From assembly GCA_037447655.1 (NCBI GenBank), contig JBBHKE010001083.1:64001-114447 (forward strand): a stretch of 50,447 nt of DNA. The letters are read 5' to 3'. The stretch is from Zygnema cylindricum (taxonomy: Eukaryota; Streptophyta; Zygnematophyceae; Zygnematales; Zygnemataceae). The notes under the pieces are model-generated. The model made no database searches. It saw only the letters and a program-made list of their open reading frames with translations, and was not told the origin of the DNA. Positions within the stretch are counted from its first letter, which is position 1, and every line of letters begins with the position of its first letter. Below are positions 31,010 through 42,075 of the stretch, piece by piece. The position numbers and the translations under genes are program-made.

Positions 31010-31926
31010 GCATTCAACCATAAAGTACTCGGTTTCTTACAAAAATGGCACCAACCCTTACGAGACCTTGGTCTGAACTCCTGGGTTTGAATTTTTTGCC
31101 CCTCCCCTCGATAATTTCCAACCTGTTTTCTGGAATCATTTTTTCTCCAATCGGTCCCAGCTGCCAGAGCTTGCCCACTCTTCCTCCCGTTCGGATCTCA
31201 ATTGTAATTTCCCGAACGAGAATCATCTCTACCACTGAATTCCATATCCACCTTGAGTCCACCAAGTCCTGCACACGATTGACTATGTTGTCAAACTCAT
31301 CGGGTAACTTCATCAATAAACAGTTAACCTTTTCCATTTCACTAAATACTTTTCATGCACTCTCTAGTTCTATGAAAAGTGTAGCAAGCTCATTGCAAAA
31401 ATCCAACATCTTCCCCCCTTTGTATACATACTCCTTAATTTTCTCATTAGCTAACTGTTGTTGCTGGATCGTACCACTTCGGTACATCTCTATGAGAGCC
31501 ACCCAAAGATCGGATGCCCTCTCTACCTGTAAATGGGGAGATGCAAGCCCTTGAGTAAGATGGCGGAGGATGAAGTGCTTAGCCGCCATATTGTTGTAGT
31601 CCCAGGTATCTATATCATTCCCCTCGTTCCTCGGAATAGGTGACATGAATGTTGAACCGGTTGCTATAGGTGTGACCGTTTTCTTCTCCTTTCTTTTGTC
31701 CACCACCTCTCCTTCGTTTGTCTCCTCAGTTGAAGATAGATCTGCATCTCTAGTAAATCTGCCTCTTTTAACCCTTGGAGGTATCCCAAGACTGGATGGA
31801 CGCCTCACCCGTCCACTCAGTATTCCCCAAAACCTTTTCTCACATAGAGCTCTTGTCATCATACTTTCCCAATATATGAAGCCAACTCCATTGAATATGG
31901 GCACCCTAGATGGTGGGCCCATAGCC
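31010..31926 (-). pseudogene. gag: A3 gag, nearly open
   Basis: The frame from the LTR-encoded ATG (31946) reads MEVLDLQ, then through the primer site (GGCTATGGGCCCACC, 31926-31912 minus) into MGPPSRVPIFNGVGFIYWES, and stays open to 31353: VRRPSSLGIP, DTWDYNNMAAKHFILRHL, KMLDFCNELATLFIELES. A one-codon stop near 31350 separates it from 31337-31014 (KLPDEFDNIVNRVQDL, RSSDQGLVRVG). The zinc knuckle starts CHFCKKP, then a 1-nt deletion shifts the frame. It documents the LTR-initiated gag frame best. Confidence 0.9.
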
Positions 31927-32841
31927 TGTAAGTCTAAGACCTCCATATAACCTCAGAGTAGGCAGCTCACACGAAGCCTCTAGGATAACCTTCACCCCTT
32001 TGTGTTTCAGCAAGAATAACTGCCACCCTGGCAGACAAAAACTCCGACGACCTACATCCGTGTAAAGGAAGACTCCCTTGAGTCAATAAAATTATGAATC
32101 TGCTCCCCTGAGCAGTAAGTTATGAAGGGTCAAAGTTGACCTTTTGTACAGAAGCTCTCTAGGAGAGAGGGTCCAATCAATCAAATTTTTCTAAGTCTTA
32201 TCTCTCTCTAAAACTCTATCTACTGAACTACAGCACCAATCCCAATAGTGTATCGTACATAAAAGTACAGGTGCCGTTGTACTTTTTGTACAGTCATTGT
32301 ACAACATGGCCAAATAGTCGACACATGTCAATTTCTGATTCGTTCATAGAATCCGTGGAGATGCTGTAATCCAATGTGATTGTGCCACGTGGCGATTGAT
32401 GTGACATCGACCGCAAACCGCCAAAAACCTATTGCGCGATCTCGGCATGCTTTGTGGCCGTCTGATTAAGCCGGATTATAATCGTGGCCGTCATAAATAC
32501 TTGCACAATATTTGTTTCGCGTTCGAAACAAAATGCGCGGTATCCGTTTCGGATGTGCCGTACGCCCTACACTACAAACTGTATTTATGCCTAATATCCC
32601 CTTGAATGAAGATAGCCGACGTGTTAACATTTAACTAACTATCAAACCCTATATCATATATCTCTGGTTTAGACTAGTTCGCTAAGGGTACCGGCTACCG
32701 TCTGCTTTGGCGGACGGTAGGTATCAGGTTCAAATCTTGTGCCCGTCAAGTTTATTTTGTAAAAATCTACTAACCTAATATTTGTCCCCGTCGGGATAGC
32801 ATAGGCGGCCATGGCTCTATCTCCCTTTTCAACTTTGAGTA
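31927..32841 (-). mobile_element. A3 5' LTR (LTR-i), 5' truncated
   Basis: Minus strand end ATGGAGGTCTTAGACTTACA at 31927; W-box pair near 32130; GTAC cluster near 32250-32310; G-box CACGTGGC near 32386; module at 32667-32749; CATGGC block near 32810. It stops at 32841, about 100 bp short of the expected TG start, where A7 begins. 915 bp remain. Confidence 0.85.
32667..32749 (+). other. tRNA-like module in LTR-i (antisense to LTR)
   Basis: Contains CTACCGTCTGC (32695-32705) pairing with GCGGACGGTAG (32710-32720), 10 of 11 pairs around a TTTG loop, and AGGTTCAAATC, a near-perfect B box. This is the best-formed hairpin of the series. Confidence 0.55.
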
Positions 32842-34190
32842 GATGACAAAGAGTTTTATACATTCACTAGAAAGGGAGTCTTTACAGCTAAGTATGGGGA
32901 TGAGGTTTACTTCACAGCAGATAAGGGTAGCCAGGGAATGTTTAGGCTTACCTGAGTAATGAAAAGAAAAATGCTTACTATGTTGGTGTTCCTAAGTTGA
33001 TGATTTGGCATAAACAATTGGGGCATGTGCATTTTGATAAGTTGAGGGAAATGAAAAAGCTTGGGGTAGAAGAAGGCATTCAGTTTGGGGATAATGAAAT
33101 GTTGAATGATTGTAGTGGTTGTGCTCAAGGTAAGGCTCACAGACTTCCCTTTCCCAAAGCCGCCGCATATAGAGGTGAAAAAGTATTAGATCTATTCCAC
33201 ACAGATATCTAGGGACCTACAAAAGTGCCTTCGGTTGGAGGAAAGAGGTTTATGTTGACAATAACCGATGACTGGTCTAGATACTCTATATTCTACTTCC
33301 TAAAAACAAGGTCTAAAACATCAACTTACTTCAATGAATATAAAGCTTGGAGTGAGAAGTTTCATGGAACCCCCATTAAGAGGATAATGAGTTATAATGG
33401 GGGGGAATATACCTCTAATTGGTTTAAGGAATACTTGAGAGATGAGGGGGTTTAGCACAAGGAAACCGTACAATATAATGCGTGACAAAATGGGGTAGCT
33501 GAGAGGTTGAACTGAACACTAGGAGATAGTGCATGTAGTATGTTGGCCGACAAGAAAATAGGAAAGAGATTTTGGGTAGAGGTCATAAACTGTGCCAACT
33601 ACATTAAGAATAGAGACCTTACCTCAGCTGTAAAAGGAATGACACCTTATGAGAGATGGGTGGGAAAGAAACCATATATCTTTCACCTTAAAGTATTCAG
33701 TAGCCAAGTTTATAGTTTTTACACGGATATGAAAAACTCGAAACTAGATGTTAACGGAAAATCCGGATACTTTGTGGGATATGATGAGGATGTCAAGGGA
33801 TATAGAGCATATGACTTAGCAAAGAGAGATATCATTTTGGTCAAACACCTAGTTGTCATCGATGAAGGGAAGTCATTTGACCCTTTTAAATATACCAAAA
33901 AGATAAGAATCAAATTTGAGTCTCAAGGTGAGGAGGCCTCCATCCTTCCCGAAAGAGACATGAGTGAAACAAGGATTGTAGATTCACGGGAGATCCAAGA
34001 CACAGGTAATCCACCGGAAACCTCAAATATTCCTATGGACTTTGAGGAGACAGAAGAGGAGGGGCAGTAACCAGCTTCCATAGATAGGGGAGCCGATGAG
34101 ACAGTAAGGAGAAATCCAAGACTTCCCTCCATCCCAGCTTCGGAGTTTGAGGGGGGGAGAAGAAGCAGCAAAAGGATTCAAAAAAATAAG
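32842..34190 (+). pseudogene. pol: A7 protease tail and integrase
   Basis: It begins within the protease-integrase spacer (DDKEFYTFTRKGVFTA), so 5' LTR, gag and the protease active site are missing. HHCC: WHKQLGHVHFDKL near 33007 and CSGCAQGKAH near 33115. HTDI near 33200 is followed by TAG where Trp is expected. SYNGGEYTSNWF near 33390 has the second catalytic Asp changed to Tyr. GVAERLN near 33497 keeps the Glu. Frame 33540-34070 (176 residues) is the intact C-terminal domain: NKKIGKRFW-like, GYFVGYDEDVKGYRAYDL, then an acidic linker. Confidence 0.85.
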
Positions 34191-35857
34191 TGGCTCACTT
34201 GGTTACTAAGCTATCTAACACATATGAGCCTCAATCATACTCGGAGGCAGTAAACAGTCCGGAGAAAGACAAATGGATTAGAGCCATAAATGATGAGATT
34301 GCCTCTATCATGGAAGCAAATACTTGGGAACTAGCGGATTGTCCTCCGACAGAAAACCGATTGGCTGTAAATGGTTTTTAAAACTAAAACTGAAGCCAGA
34401 TAATACTATTGAGAAATATAAGGTTTGATTGGTAGCAAAGGGGTTCACCCAAAAGTAGGGGGTTGACTATGAGGAGACTTTTGCTCCAGTTGTTCTGTTC
34501 CCATCGGAAAAGATTCTCCTCAGTCTGGCAGCAGCGGAAGACATGGAAATACACCAGATGGATATTAAGACTTTTTTTTCAATCGTGAGTAAAAGGAAGA
34601 AATTTTCATGAGGCAACCAGAGGGATTTGTGGAAGAAGGAGAAGAGAGCAAAGTCTAGAGGCTCATAATGTCCTTATATGGACTGAAACAGGCTCCATGA
34701 CAATGGAACAAGAAACTAGATGAGTTTCTCACCGGTCTAGGATATATCCGAATCAGCTCAGACCATTCTATCTATATGTTTGAAGATGAGAATGTTATCA
34801 TTTTAATTGCAATTTATGTGGATGATCTGCTTGTGTTGAGTAAATCTTTGGAAAATATTAATAGGCTAAAGAAAGATCTTAGAATAAGATTTGATACAAA
34901 GGATTAAGGTGAGGCAAGATACATTTTGGGGATCTAAATGGAGAGAGATAGGGGGAAAAAGATTATCAAACTTACTCAGAAAGACACGTTGTACCACTCC
35001 CATGGACTTCAAAAAAGTAAGTCATGGGAGTGTAGGAGGAGGAGTGATAATCTTAGATGATCAGATGAGTCCAGAGAAGAGAGAGTTTATGAAGTCTATT
35101 CCTTACAGACAGGTCGTAGGAAGTTTAATCTACTTTATAAAATATACAAGGTCGGACATAGCAGGAGAGAGAGTTTATGAAGTTTATCATTTACAGACAG
35201 GTTATAGGAAGTCTAATATAATTTATCAATTGTACCAGGCTGGTCATAGCGGCAGCAGTTGGAGTACTCAGTAGGAGTCTTAATGATCCTAAAAAGAGAG
35301 ACTGGGAGGCAGCCAAGTGAGTCATGAGATATCTGGTAGGAACTTCAGAGTTATGGTTGCATTTGGCATAAGAGCACACTGATATCACTACTTGGAGTGA
35401 TCTAATTATGGGGATGCTCCAATGAGAAAATGCATTTCTGGGTATGTGTTGTATGTGGGGGAACGTGCTTGCAGTTGGAGCTGTAAGCAACAAAAGATGG
35501 TTGCTCAGTCTACTATGGAGGCTGAGTATATGGCCTCTTGTTCTGATGTGAAAGAGTTGATGTGGGTGAAATCCTTGTTGCAAAAATTAGGGTATATGAA
35601 GGAGGGAGTGCATGAAGTGTTTTGTGATAATCAAGCTGCAAATGCAATTGCAGCCAATCCAAAACATCATTTCAAAGCTAAACATATGGACATAAGATTG
35701 AGCTTCGTAAGAGAAAAAAATTAAAAAAAAAAATGAATCTTGTGTATAGACCTGATGAAGAAATAGTGGCTGACATGATGACCAAACATGTGCCCTATCC
35801 CAAATTAAAGTTTTGTAGGGAAAAATGCGAGTTTAAAGAAAAATTAAAACTATACTA
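34191..35857 (+). pseudogene. pol: A7 reverse transcriptase and RNase H
   Basis: SIMEANTWELADCPP near 34310, a frameshift, then VAKGFTQK-stop, DYEETFAPVVL, MDIKT followed by a disrupted LHGELEEE, a stop before LIMSLYGLKQAP, SSDHSIYMFEDE and intact IYVDDLLVLSKS near 34815. Part of the EAIGNMLEKF segment is missing near 34985. An 88-bp tandem duplication falls in the RNase H start (35081-35256). RNase H frame 35422-35724 holds CISGYVLYVGERA, QSTMEAEYMASCSDVKELMW, FCDNQAANAI and HMDIRLSFVREK. The first Asp region is frameshifted. Confidence 0.85.
35081..35256 (+). repeat. 88-bp tandem duplication in A7 pol
   Basis: GAGAGTTTATGAAGT occurs at 35081 and 35169, and each copy continues through TTACAGACAGGT, GGAAGT and a GGTC-ATAGC end. 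The two copies have diverged, so the event is not recent. 88 is not a multiple of 3, so it breaks the frame. Confidence 0.8.
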
Positions 35858-36877
35858 GAAAATAAGGGGAGTGTTGAAATTAACTAAAGGTTTTAATAGT
35901 ATTTTCTAGGTCTAAATAAATAAAAAAGAGTGACAAGCGCAGGGAGTCTGCCTCCACCTTCACTCTCCATCCCCCATACCTGTTGTAGTCACTGAAGGAG
36001 AGAGAGAGAACAGTGGAGCCATGGCTGCCTCAGCTTCACCAATGCAGGACTGAAGAGTGACCTAAGTCACTCTCAACAAAAAAGTTGAGTCTGGTAGGAC
36101 TCGAACCTCTGACCGGTAGAGCATGGCGTAACCGTTCGCTTTAACTGGTTTGTTGTAGTAGTTCGCTAGGGTAAATAAGGTTTGACATATATTTAAACAA
36201 TGTTACGGTAGTAATTTCGATTGAGGGAAAGGTAAACATAAATACATGGAACAAGTTAAATATAGTGCGAATAAGATTCCGCACGAAACAAATTAGTAAG
36301 ACGTTTATTTTAACGGTTGAGATGAGATACTAAATTCTATCTGACAGCGCACGTCATCGCCGAGATCTCGGAATGGTCACTTTGGTATTTTGTGACGTGG
36401 CATGACTTGGCGCCAGGGGAGAGATAACATTCGGTCGCGAGAATTCCGGAGAGCATACGGACAATTGAAAAGTGGACACGCGTCTGGTTAATGGCCTTGT
36501 CGTACAGAGGCCGTACAGAAAGTACATCCGCAGTAGGACTTTTTGGTACTGTACAATGTTTTGATTGATTCGTACAGTTTGTAGATAGGGGTTGTGAGAG
36601 GGAACTAGGACTTAGGAAAAATCAGGTAGATGGTCTCTTCTCTCTTGAAGAGTTTGTATAAATTGGCATCTTTGCCACCCTATAACTTATTTCATGGTTG
36701 GGCATTTTCAGAGATTCTTTTTTCTACCGACTTAGGGGAGTCTAGGCTACCCACGGGTGCAGTCAGATTGTCAGCTTGTTTGCTTCGGCAGCTGTGGTTG
36801 CCATTGAAAGTGGGTTAGTTAACAACTATCTAGAGGCTTTCTAAATTTTGTAGTCCAATAGAGGACACAGAATTGCA
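35858..36877 (+). mobile_element. A7 polypurine tract and 3' LTR (LTR-j)
   Basis: GAAAATAAGGGGAG (35858-35871) precedes TGTTGAAATTAAC at 35872. The LTR ends GAGGACACAGAATTGCA at 36877, 1006 bp. It has GTAC repeats near 36500-36590 and TATAAATT at 36657. The usual in-LTR ATG is ATA here. No primer site follows, as expected for a 3' LTR; the 5' partner is lost, so no TSD can be tested. Confidence 0.9.
36084..36175 (-). other. tRNA-like module in LTR-j (antisense)
   Basis: Minus strand GGTTCGAGTCC (36107-36097) is a perfect match to the B-box consensus GGTTCGANTCC. The A-box region is poor. It diverges from the other modules in its 5' half. Confidence 0.5.
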
Positions 36878-36879
36878 GT

Positions 36880-37542
36880 AATGGCTCCTCCGCATCCTCA
36901 ACCTCCATACCCGGTTGAGCATCCCAATTGGTATTTTCCTCCTCCCACGTGAAGGGAGGAAATGGACAGTTTCTTGCTTTGACCCGAATATATTCCGGTT
37001 GCCGAATGGCCGGAACATTCGAGGTATGGTGAACCAAGCTCCCTAAAATCGTAGGGAAATCCCTGTCTGGAAATTCTCGACATCTCCTTGGATATTCGCG
37101 CTCATCGGACATGGTTTTTCATCGAGGGTGATGACCAAGGCTCGACGTTTGCCGATATACGACAATTTTGTACTACATATCCACGACATACATGGATTGT
37201 TCACAACGACCGCGGTTTTCTGGTGAATGCCCCCGAGTTATTGAGGCTTTACCATCCGTGGGACCCCCGAATATACACCATCTTTAAGTATTGTTAAAAA
37301 TTTCCCAAGGTAATGGCTTTCCGAGCGGTTCGTACCTCGGTGCTACATAAGTTCTGAAATCTTGAAATGAGAAGATCTCGTCTATGCAAAATCCGAAGGG
37401 TTCGGCGTTCAATTATCCCCCCTCCACCACTGATAGAAAAGGATTTACCACAAAAAATTGACGCATTCACTCACCAATTGGCCGCCCAACAAGAACAAGT
37501 GTCGAGGCTCACATGGGAGTTGTCTCAAAAAAATTTGCAATA
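36880..37542 (+). pseudogene. Decayed ORF of unknown identity, coiled-coil C terminus
   Basis: ATG at 36881 starts a proline-rich segment (MAPPHPQPPYPVEHPNWYF) that soon stops. 37088-37297 stays open (IEGDDQGSTFADIRQF, RHTWIVHNDRGF). After a shift, a frame from about 37313 carries KF-stop-NLEMRRSRL and IIPPPPLIEKDLPQK, then a Gln/Leu heptad-like stretch (DAFTHQLAAQQEQVSRL) ending at TAA 37542. It is unlike copia gag. A coiled-coil C terminus next to GTCGTCGC repeats would fit a CACTA-type accessory protein, but I do not recognise it. Confidence 0.35.
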
Positions 37543-37639
37543 ATCGGTATGTTTGTGATTTCCAATATTCTTAATTTTTCCTTCTCTTTTTCTTTTGTGG
37601 TCGCTAACCCACCCACTCACATTGATTTTTTTTTTTTTT

Positions 37640-37935
37640 GTCGTGTTTGTTGAATATAGCGACGATAGCGCCTCATCGGTAAACGAGCGACGAATTTCAC
37701 TCGTCACTGAACCATAACTCTCCTACATTTATAATTTATAGCGACGACTGGCTGTGGTCTCTAAATCACCACTGAATTGGCTACGACAGCTGCTCGTCGC
37801 TGAATTAGCTACAACAGATTGTCGACGCCTAATTCAGCGACGAGCAGCGGTTGTCATTGATTTGGCGACGATAATTGCTCATCGGCGACGACAATTGCTC
37901 ATCGCTGAATTAGGCGACGACAGTTCCTAGGTGAT
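37640..37935. repeat. GTCGTCGC/GCGACGAC repeat cluster, left
   Basis: At least ten GCGACGA or TCGTCGC motifs occur in both orientations, many inside a longer unit (CGTCGCTGAATTAG and inverses), including an inverted pair around 37780-37850. They resemble CACTA subterminal repeats. Confidence 0.6.
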
Positions 37936-38640
37936 AGATTTGAAAATAAGCCTAATACCATGTTATATAACAGGGAAGAGTGAAAGGTAAGAGGGAGGGT
38001 GGGAGTAACATCGATGTATAGTGAGTTTGGTTTTTGACTCGACAAATGACAAAAGCAAATAGAATATAGAGAAATCTACTGTGGAGTATTTTGTTTTGTT
38101 TTTCCTATATTTTACATTCTGTATTTTTCCGAGATAGGTTTTCGTTTATTCCGTTGTTTCTTATATCTCTTTATGATTCCATAGCTATGGTTTATATGTA
38201 GTTTGGTCAATTTTTGTACAAATGTTATGTGCTCGTGAATGGATATAAAAGAAAGGAATTTCAAGTTTTTTTTTATGTTATTTAGTTTTTTGTTTATGTG
38301 GTTTATTTATGTTTTTGGTTTTTTGAAATCTATATATGATTTTGATTTATGTTTATAAATTATGATTTTGATTGTTAAAAAGATAAAACGTGAGGTTATT
38401 TTAATAATGAGACTTCAAAAAAAAAATGTCACATGTGAATTAGTTTACTACTAGCATTTGAAGAAAAAGACAAGAAAAAAAATGACTTTTGATTCTTGTT
38501 TTTGATTTCGGTTGACCAAACTTAAGGGAATAACTCGATGTTTTGCTTACTAATTGGGAAGAAAAAAAAATATTTGGATTACAATTTATTTCGTTTTTCA
38601 AAGAATTCGCGTTTTTGGCATGATAGCCAAGTATATTTAT
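37936..38640. other. AT-rich stretch, nothing recognised
   Basis: Long T-rich and A-rich runs, no credible open frame and no element boundary, apart from the 8-bp target duplication ATATTTAT at 38633-38640 of the adjoining MITE. Confidence 0.5.
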
Positions 38641-39380
38641 TAGTGTTGGTATCGAGGACCTTTTGCCGATATTCAATATATATTGAATTTCAGGTACCCG
38701 ATAATTGATATATCACTTCGAAATATCGAAAATCAAAATATCGAGATATATCACCGATATATCGAGTCATTTAAAAAAATAAAAATAAAAATTTTCACAG
38801 GTCTCCAAAGTCACTTGCCTTCGGACAACGTGACGGTAAAATCTTTGGCGAAAAGAAATACAATTTTTTCTTGAAAGTCAGCAGAGTGAAGGAGATCTCT
38901 GAGGTACATTCACGCGGTACACTTGCGAAGTACACGTACATAATACGCAAGTACGGATTTCGATACGAAAATGGCCGATTTTCAAATCTTTGACGATTTT
39001 AAAGATTTGATCGTCAACTTACAAGGAACCACTCGAATCAGAACACGAAAGACCTTTTGATGTAACCATATCCCAAATAAGTAATTATATGAATTACATA
39101 ATAAATACTTTTTTGTCGGTTACATTTTGTAACGTCTACCTTTAAGTCACAAAACGAAAGTCACGGCGTACGTGGCGTATCAGACAATTTGTCTTTTTCG
39201 CTAAAATTACATATTATATAGAAATATAAAAAATAAAAAATAAAAAAAATACTATATATCACGATTATTTATGTTGGTCTCGGTATGATATATTGAGGAT
39301 TCTTCTTGATCGATATTCGATATATCGAATATCGAATATCGAATTCATCGCGATATGAATTTACCCGATACCTAACACTA
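38641..39380. mobile_element. hAT-like non-autonomous element (MITE), 740 bp
   Basis: Left end TAGTGTTGGTATCG (38641), right end CGATACCTAACACTA (ending 39380). The termini are inverted repeats with one 1-bp gap. ATATTTAT flanks both sides (38633-38640, 39381-39388), an 8-bp duplication typical of the hAT superfamily. The interior next to each end is rich in palindromic ATATCGATAT-type sequence. No transposase is present. Confidence 0.85.
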
Positions 39381-39534
39381 ATATTTATAGTATAGTCTTT
39401 TAACCAACCTATGTCTACCTTCCAGGTCCTGGAACAAATTCACCATTTCTTGAACTTGATTTTTTTTCATTTTATGTTACTCTTGTTGCCATTAAAAAAA
39501 ACCAAAAAAATGGAAGTTTTTGAATGTTATACTG

Positions 39535-39785
39535 TTCATCGACGGCACATTATCATTGTCGTATGGTGGACCTGAAGGTTTCCCATTCAAAGATGACACA
39601 TTGTCGTCGCTGAATGGAATAGCTAAAAATCTAACATTCACCGCAACACATTTTTGTCGTTGAATGGTAAACCTTTTGTTTTAACATCAGATTTACCATT
39701 CAGCGACGACACATTCTCGTCGCTGATTTTTTGTGTCGGGTTTGTACACTTCAACGACGAGACACTCTCGACGCTAGAACTGTAT
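39535..39785. repeat. GTCGTCGC/GCGACGAC repeat cluster, right
   Basis: Repeats such as GACGACACATTCTCGTCGCTGA and inverses, with CATTC(A/G)GCGACGACACA units. They share the GTCGTCGCTGAAT core with the cluster at 37.64-37.94 kb. The two clusters bracket about 1.6 kb including the MITE. Confidence 0.6.
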
Positions 39786-39817
39786 TAATGTTGGAATCGA
39801 CCTAGCGATGTAATGCA

Positions 39818-40571
39818 TGTTGTTTTGGAAAGCTTTAGGTCCCTTTATGCCTCGTGTATGAGGTAGAGAGTTTCGCGACTTAACGTGTTTTTGGCAAATT
39901 CCGGTTCAGTATGAACCCTAATTGGTGTTACACTGAGTAAAGGAGTTCACGAAGGAACTCACTTCGTGGATACGCGTTGTCAAGTTGTAGAATATAATTT
40001 GAAACGTTCTCCGTGAGACTGCGCAAATCAAGGAGGATCAAAGAAGACATGAAGGCACATCTACGATCCCGAATTTGCTGAACGGACGAAGGACGCCGAC
40101 AAATTTGACTAGGCATGAATAAGCATGACTAGGTTCATGATAAGCTTACGGTTCAATGTGAACAGAATGTCCGTGTACCATAGTTCAAAAGTAGGTGAAA
40201 GTAGGCCCATACAATATGCCTATTGTATGCAAAACATACAATATGACCTTTAGAGCAATATTGTATTCGGACCTTTTCCGATCAATTAAAACATTCTGAC
40301 CAAAAATATTTATTTACCCGTTAGATTCGAACGATCGGACGGTCGCTAATCAAAGTAGCGATCTAAAAAGATCACATGAAAAGCCCAAAACACAACTTAC
40401 GATAAAGGCGCCGACCAAAGGCCTACCATAAAAACGCCTACTTTTAAACTATGCCGTGTACATTTTTTTGGATAGGCGTTTGCCGTGTAGCTTTTTAGTT
40501 GCTTAGAGTAGTACGTTGTGTTACTTAGACGTACGGCAAGTATACCTTCATACACTCCGTAGTGTAGATTT
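39818..40571 (+). mobile_element. Diverged family-B LTR start and following sequence
   Basis: TGTTGTTTTGGAAAGCTTTAGG resembles the starts of B0 and B1, and CCGTGAGACTGCGCAAA near 40010 matches the CCGTGAGACGGCAGA block of B0. Similarity fades after about 40100. It contains palindromic ACAATAT/ATATTGT motifs near 40210-40265. It is cut or ends at 40571 where the B2 LTR begins. Confidence 0.5.
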
Positions 40572-41418
40572 TGTTGCTTTGAGACAACTTCTGGTAGTGC
40601 AGATGAAGAAGAGGCAGCAGTAGTCATTGTAGAACAAATAAAGAGAGGAAGCTTCCACAAAGACCGATGGCAAAACAACAACTTTGACAGATGATTACTT
40701 TCAATATAGGGACACAATAGTCCTAAAATCTACCACAGTGTAGATGACATACAGAGGAACATACACACAAAACTTCACGTAATTCTGCTCACACATTTCT
40801 GAGATATTCAGAGATGAAAAATATAAGAACTGCAGTTACAGTTTTTCCATATCATTTGTTCCTAATAATTAAAATTCACAAAGTCTTACTTCTATACATT
40901 TAAACTTCATTAAGGTGTACAGAGGCATTCCAACCGTACGATAACATTCTAACACAATAAATACTGTGAGTATACCCGTGTACAGAAGGTATGACATAAA
41001 TCACATTCTCAACAGTAATCAACTAATTCGTTACACACAAACTTCTCTTCTACCAAATATTTACACCGATGTTCAGACAACGGAAAGTAATCTTGATCTA
41101 GTCACGCCTCGTCAATATTCGTTAGCGTCGAGTGTCAACCGTCCGATTAGAGGATTTGGCACCGTAGATGTGACTTCAAGAAGTCCCGTGGTCTTGCCGA
41201 ATTTACGTACGTCCACAGTGGACAAACTCAAGTATTTCTCGCAGCAGACGACGCGTGTCTCTGGTGTGACTAAACTCTGAACTCCCAATTTCACTGTCAC
41301 ACTAATTCTAGCAAATACTGAACCGGACTCATCCAAAAATAAACTAGGATCTGAACAGCTCTCTCTCTCTCTCTCACAATCGAGAAATAGAGAGGACTAA
41401 AGCTTTTCAAAAAAAACA
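40572..41418 (-). mobile_element. B2 3' LTR
   Basis: Minus strand TGTTTTTTTTGAAAAGC at 41418 to AAGCAACA at 40572, 847 bp, preceded by polypurine AAAGCTTTAGGGGAG (41433-41419). The last bases encode the in-LTR gag start (ATG at 40627, MTTAASSSS). No primer site follows, as expected for a 3' LTR, which fixes the LTR boundary at CAACA. A (CT)n run lies at 41361-41382. Confidence 0.85.
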
Positions 41419-41433
41419 CTCCCCTAAAGCTTT

Positions 41434-42075
41434 AGACCCACTAGTCTCTTAACCCACATGCATCCCTACAAAATTTTAATTTGGGTGCGGGTAGAGGTTT
41501 TGTCATCATATAAGCCACCATTTGCTCGTTAGGTAAATAGCTCAACTTTAAGACTTTCCTCATCACCTTTTCTCTTACAAAATGCAACTTGATATCAATG
41601 TGCTTACTCTTAAAGTGATGACTAGGATTAGATGCAATAACTATTTCTGCCTGATTGTCACACCACACTATCTGCGGTCTAGATTGAATAAATAGGAGTT
41701 CTTGGAGAAGAGATTGTACCCAAAGTATCTCCTTGACTGCTGAGCTCGCAGCCATGTACTCTGCCTCCATGGTAGACTGAGCTGTCACCTTCTGAAGTTG
41801 GTTGCTCCAGCACCAAGTTCCAGTTCCAATCTTTAAAATATACCCAATGGTGGAGTGTTGGCTGGGAATATCTCCATAGCTCGCATCGCTCCACCTATGA
41901 ATTTTGATTTCCTCTCCACCGAGAGCAAGTCTGAGATTACGAGTTCCTGCAAGATATTGAAGAACTCTCTTTGCTGCCTCATAGTCTAACTTCCTCGGAT
42001 TTTGCAGGCTTTGGCTCAAAGCTCTAACCGTTGCTGCGATGTCTGGACGAGTACAGTTCATAAAATAAATGAGAC
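41434..42075 (-). pseudogene. pol: B2 RNase H, open over 206 codons
   Basis: Frame 42061-41441 is uninterrupted: MNCTRPDIAATVRALSQ, WSDASYGDIPSQHSTIGY (Asp), QSTMEAEYMAASSAVKEILW (Glu), WCDNQAEIVIASNPSHH (Asp), HIDIKLHFVREKV, and TKPLPAPKLKFCRDACGL to the stop just before the polypurine tract. All expected acidic residues are present. It is the best preserved single domain in the window, but upstream RT is broken. Confidence 0.9.

Noticed and set aside
36819-37112. 97-residue minus-strand frame overlapping the LTR-j end
   Set aside because: Begins in unrelated sequence and runs into the LTR terminus; the plus strand has the better protein-like segments.
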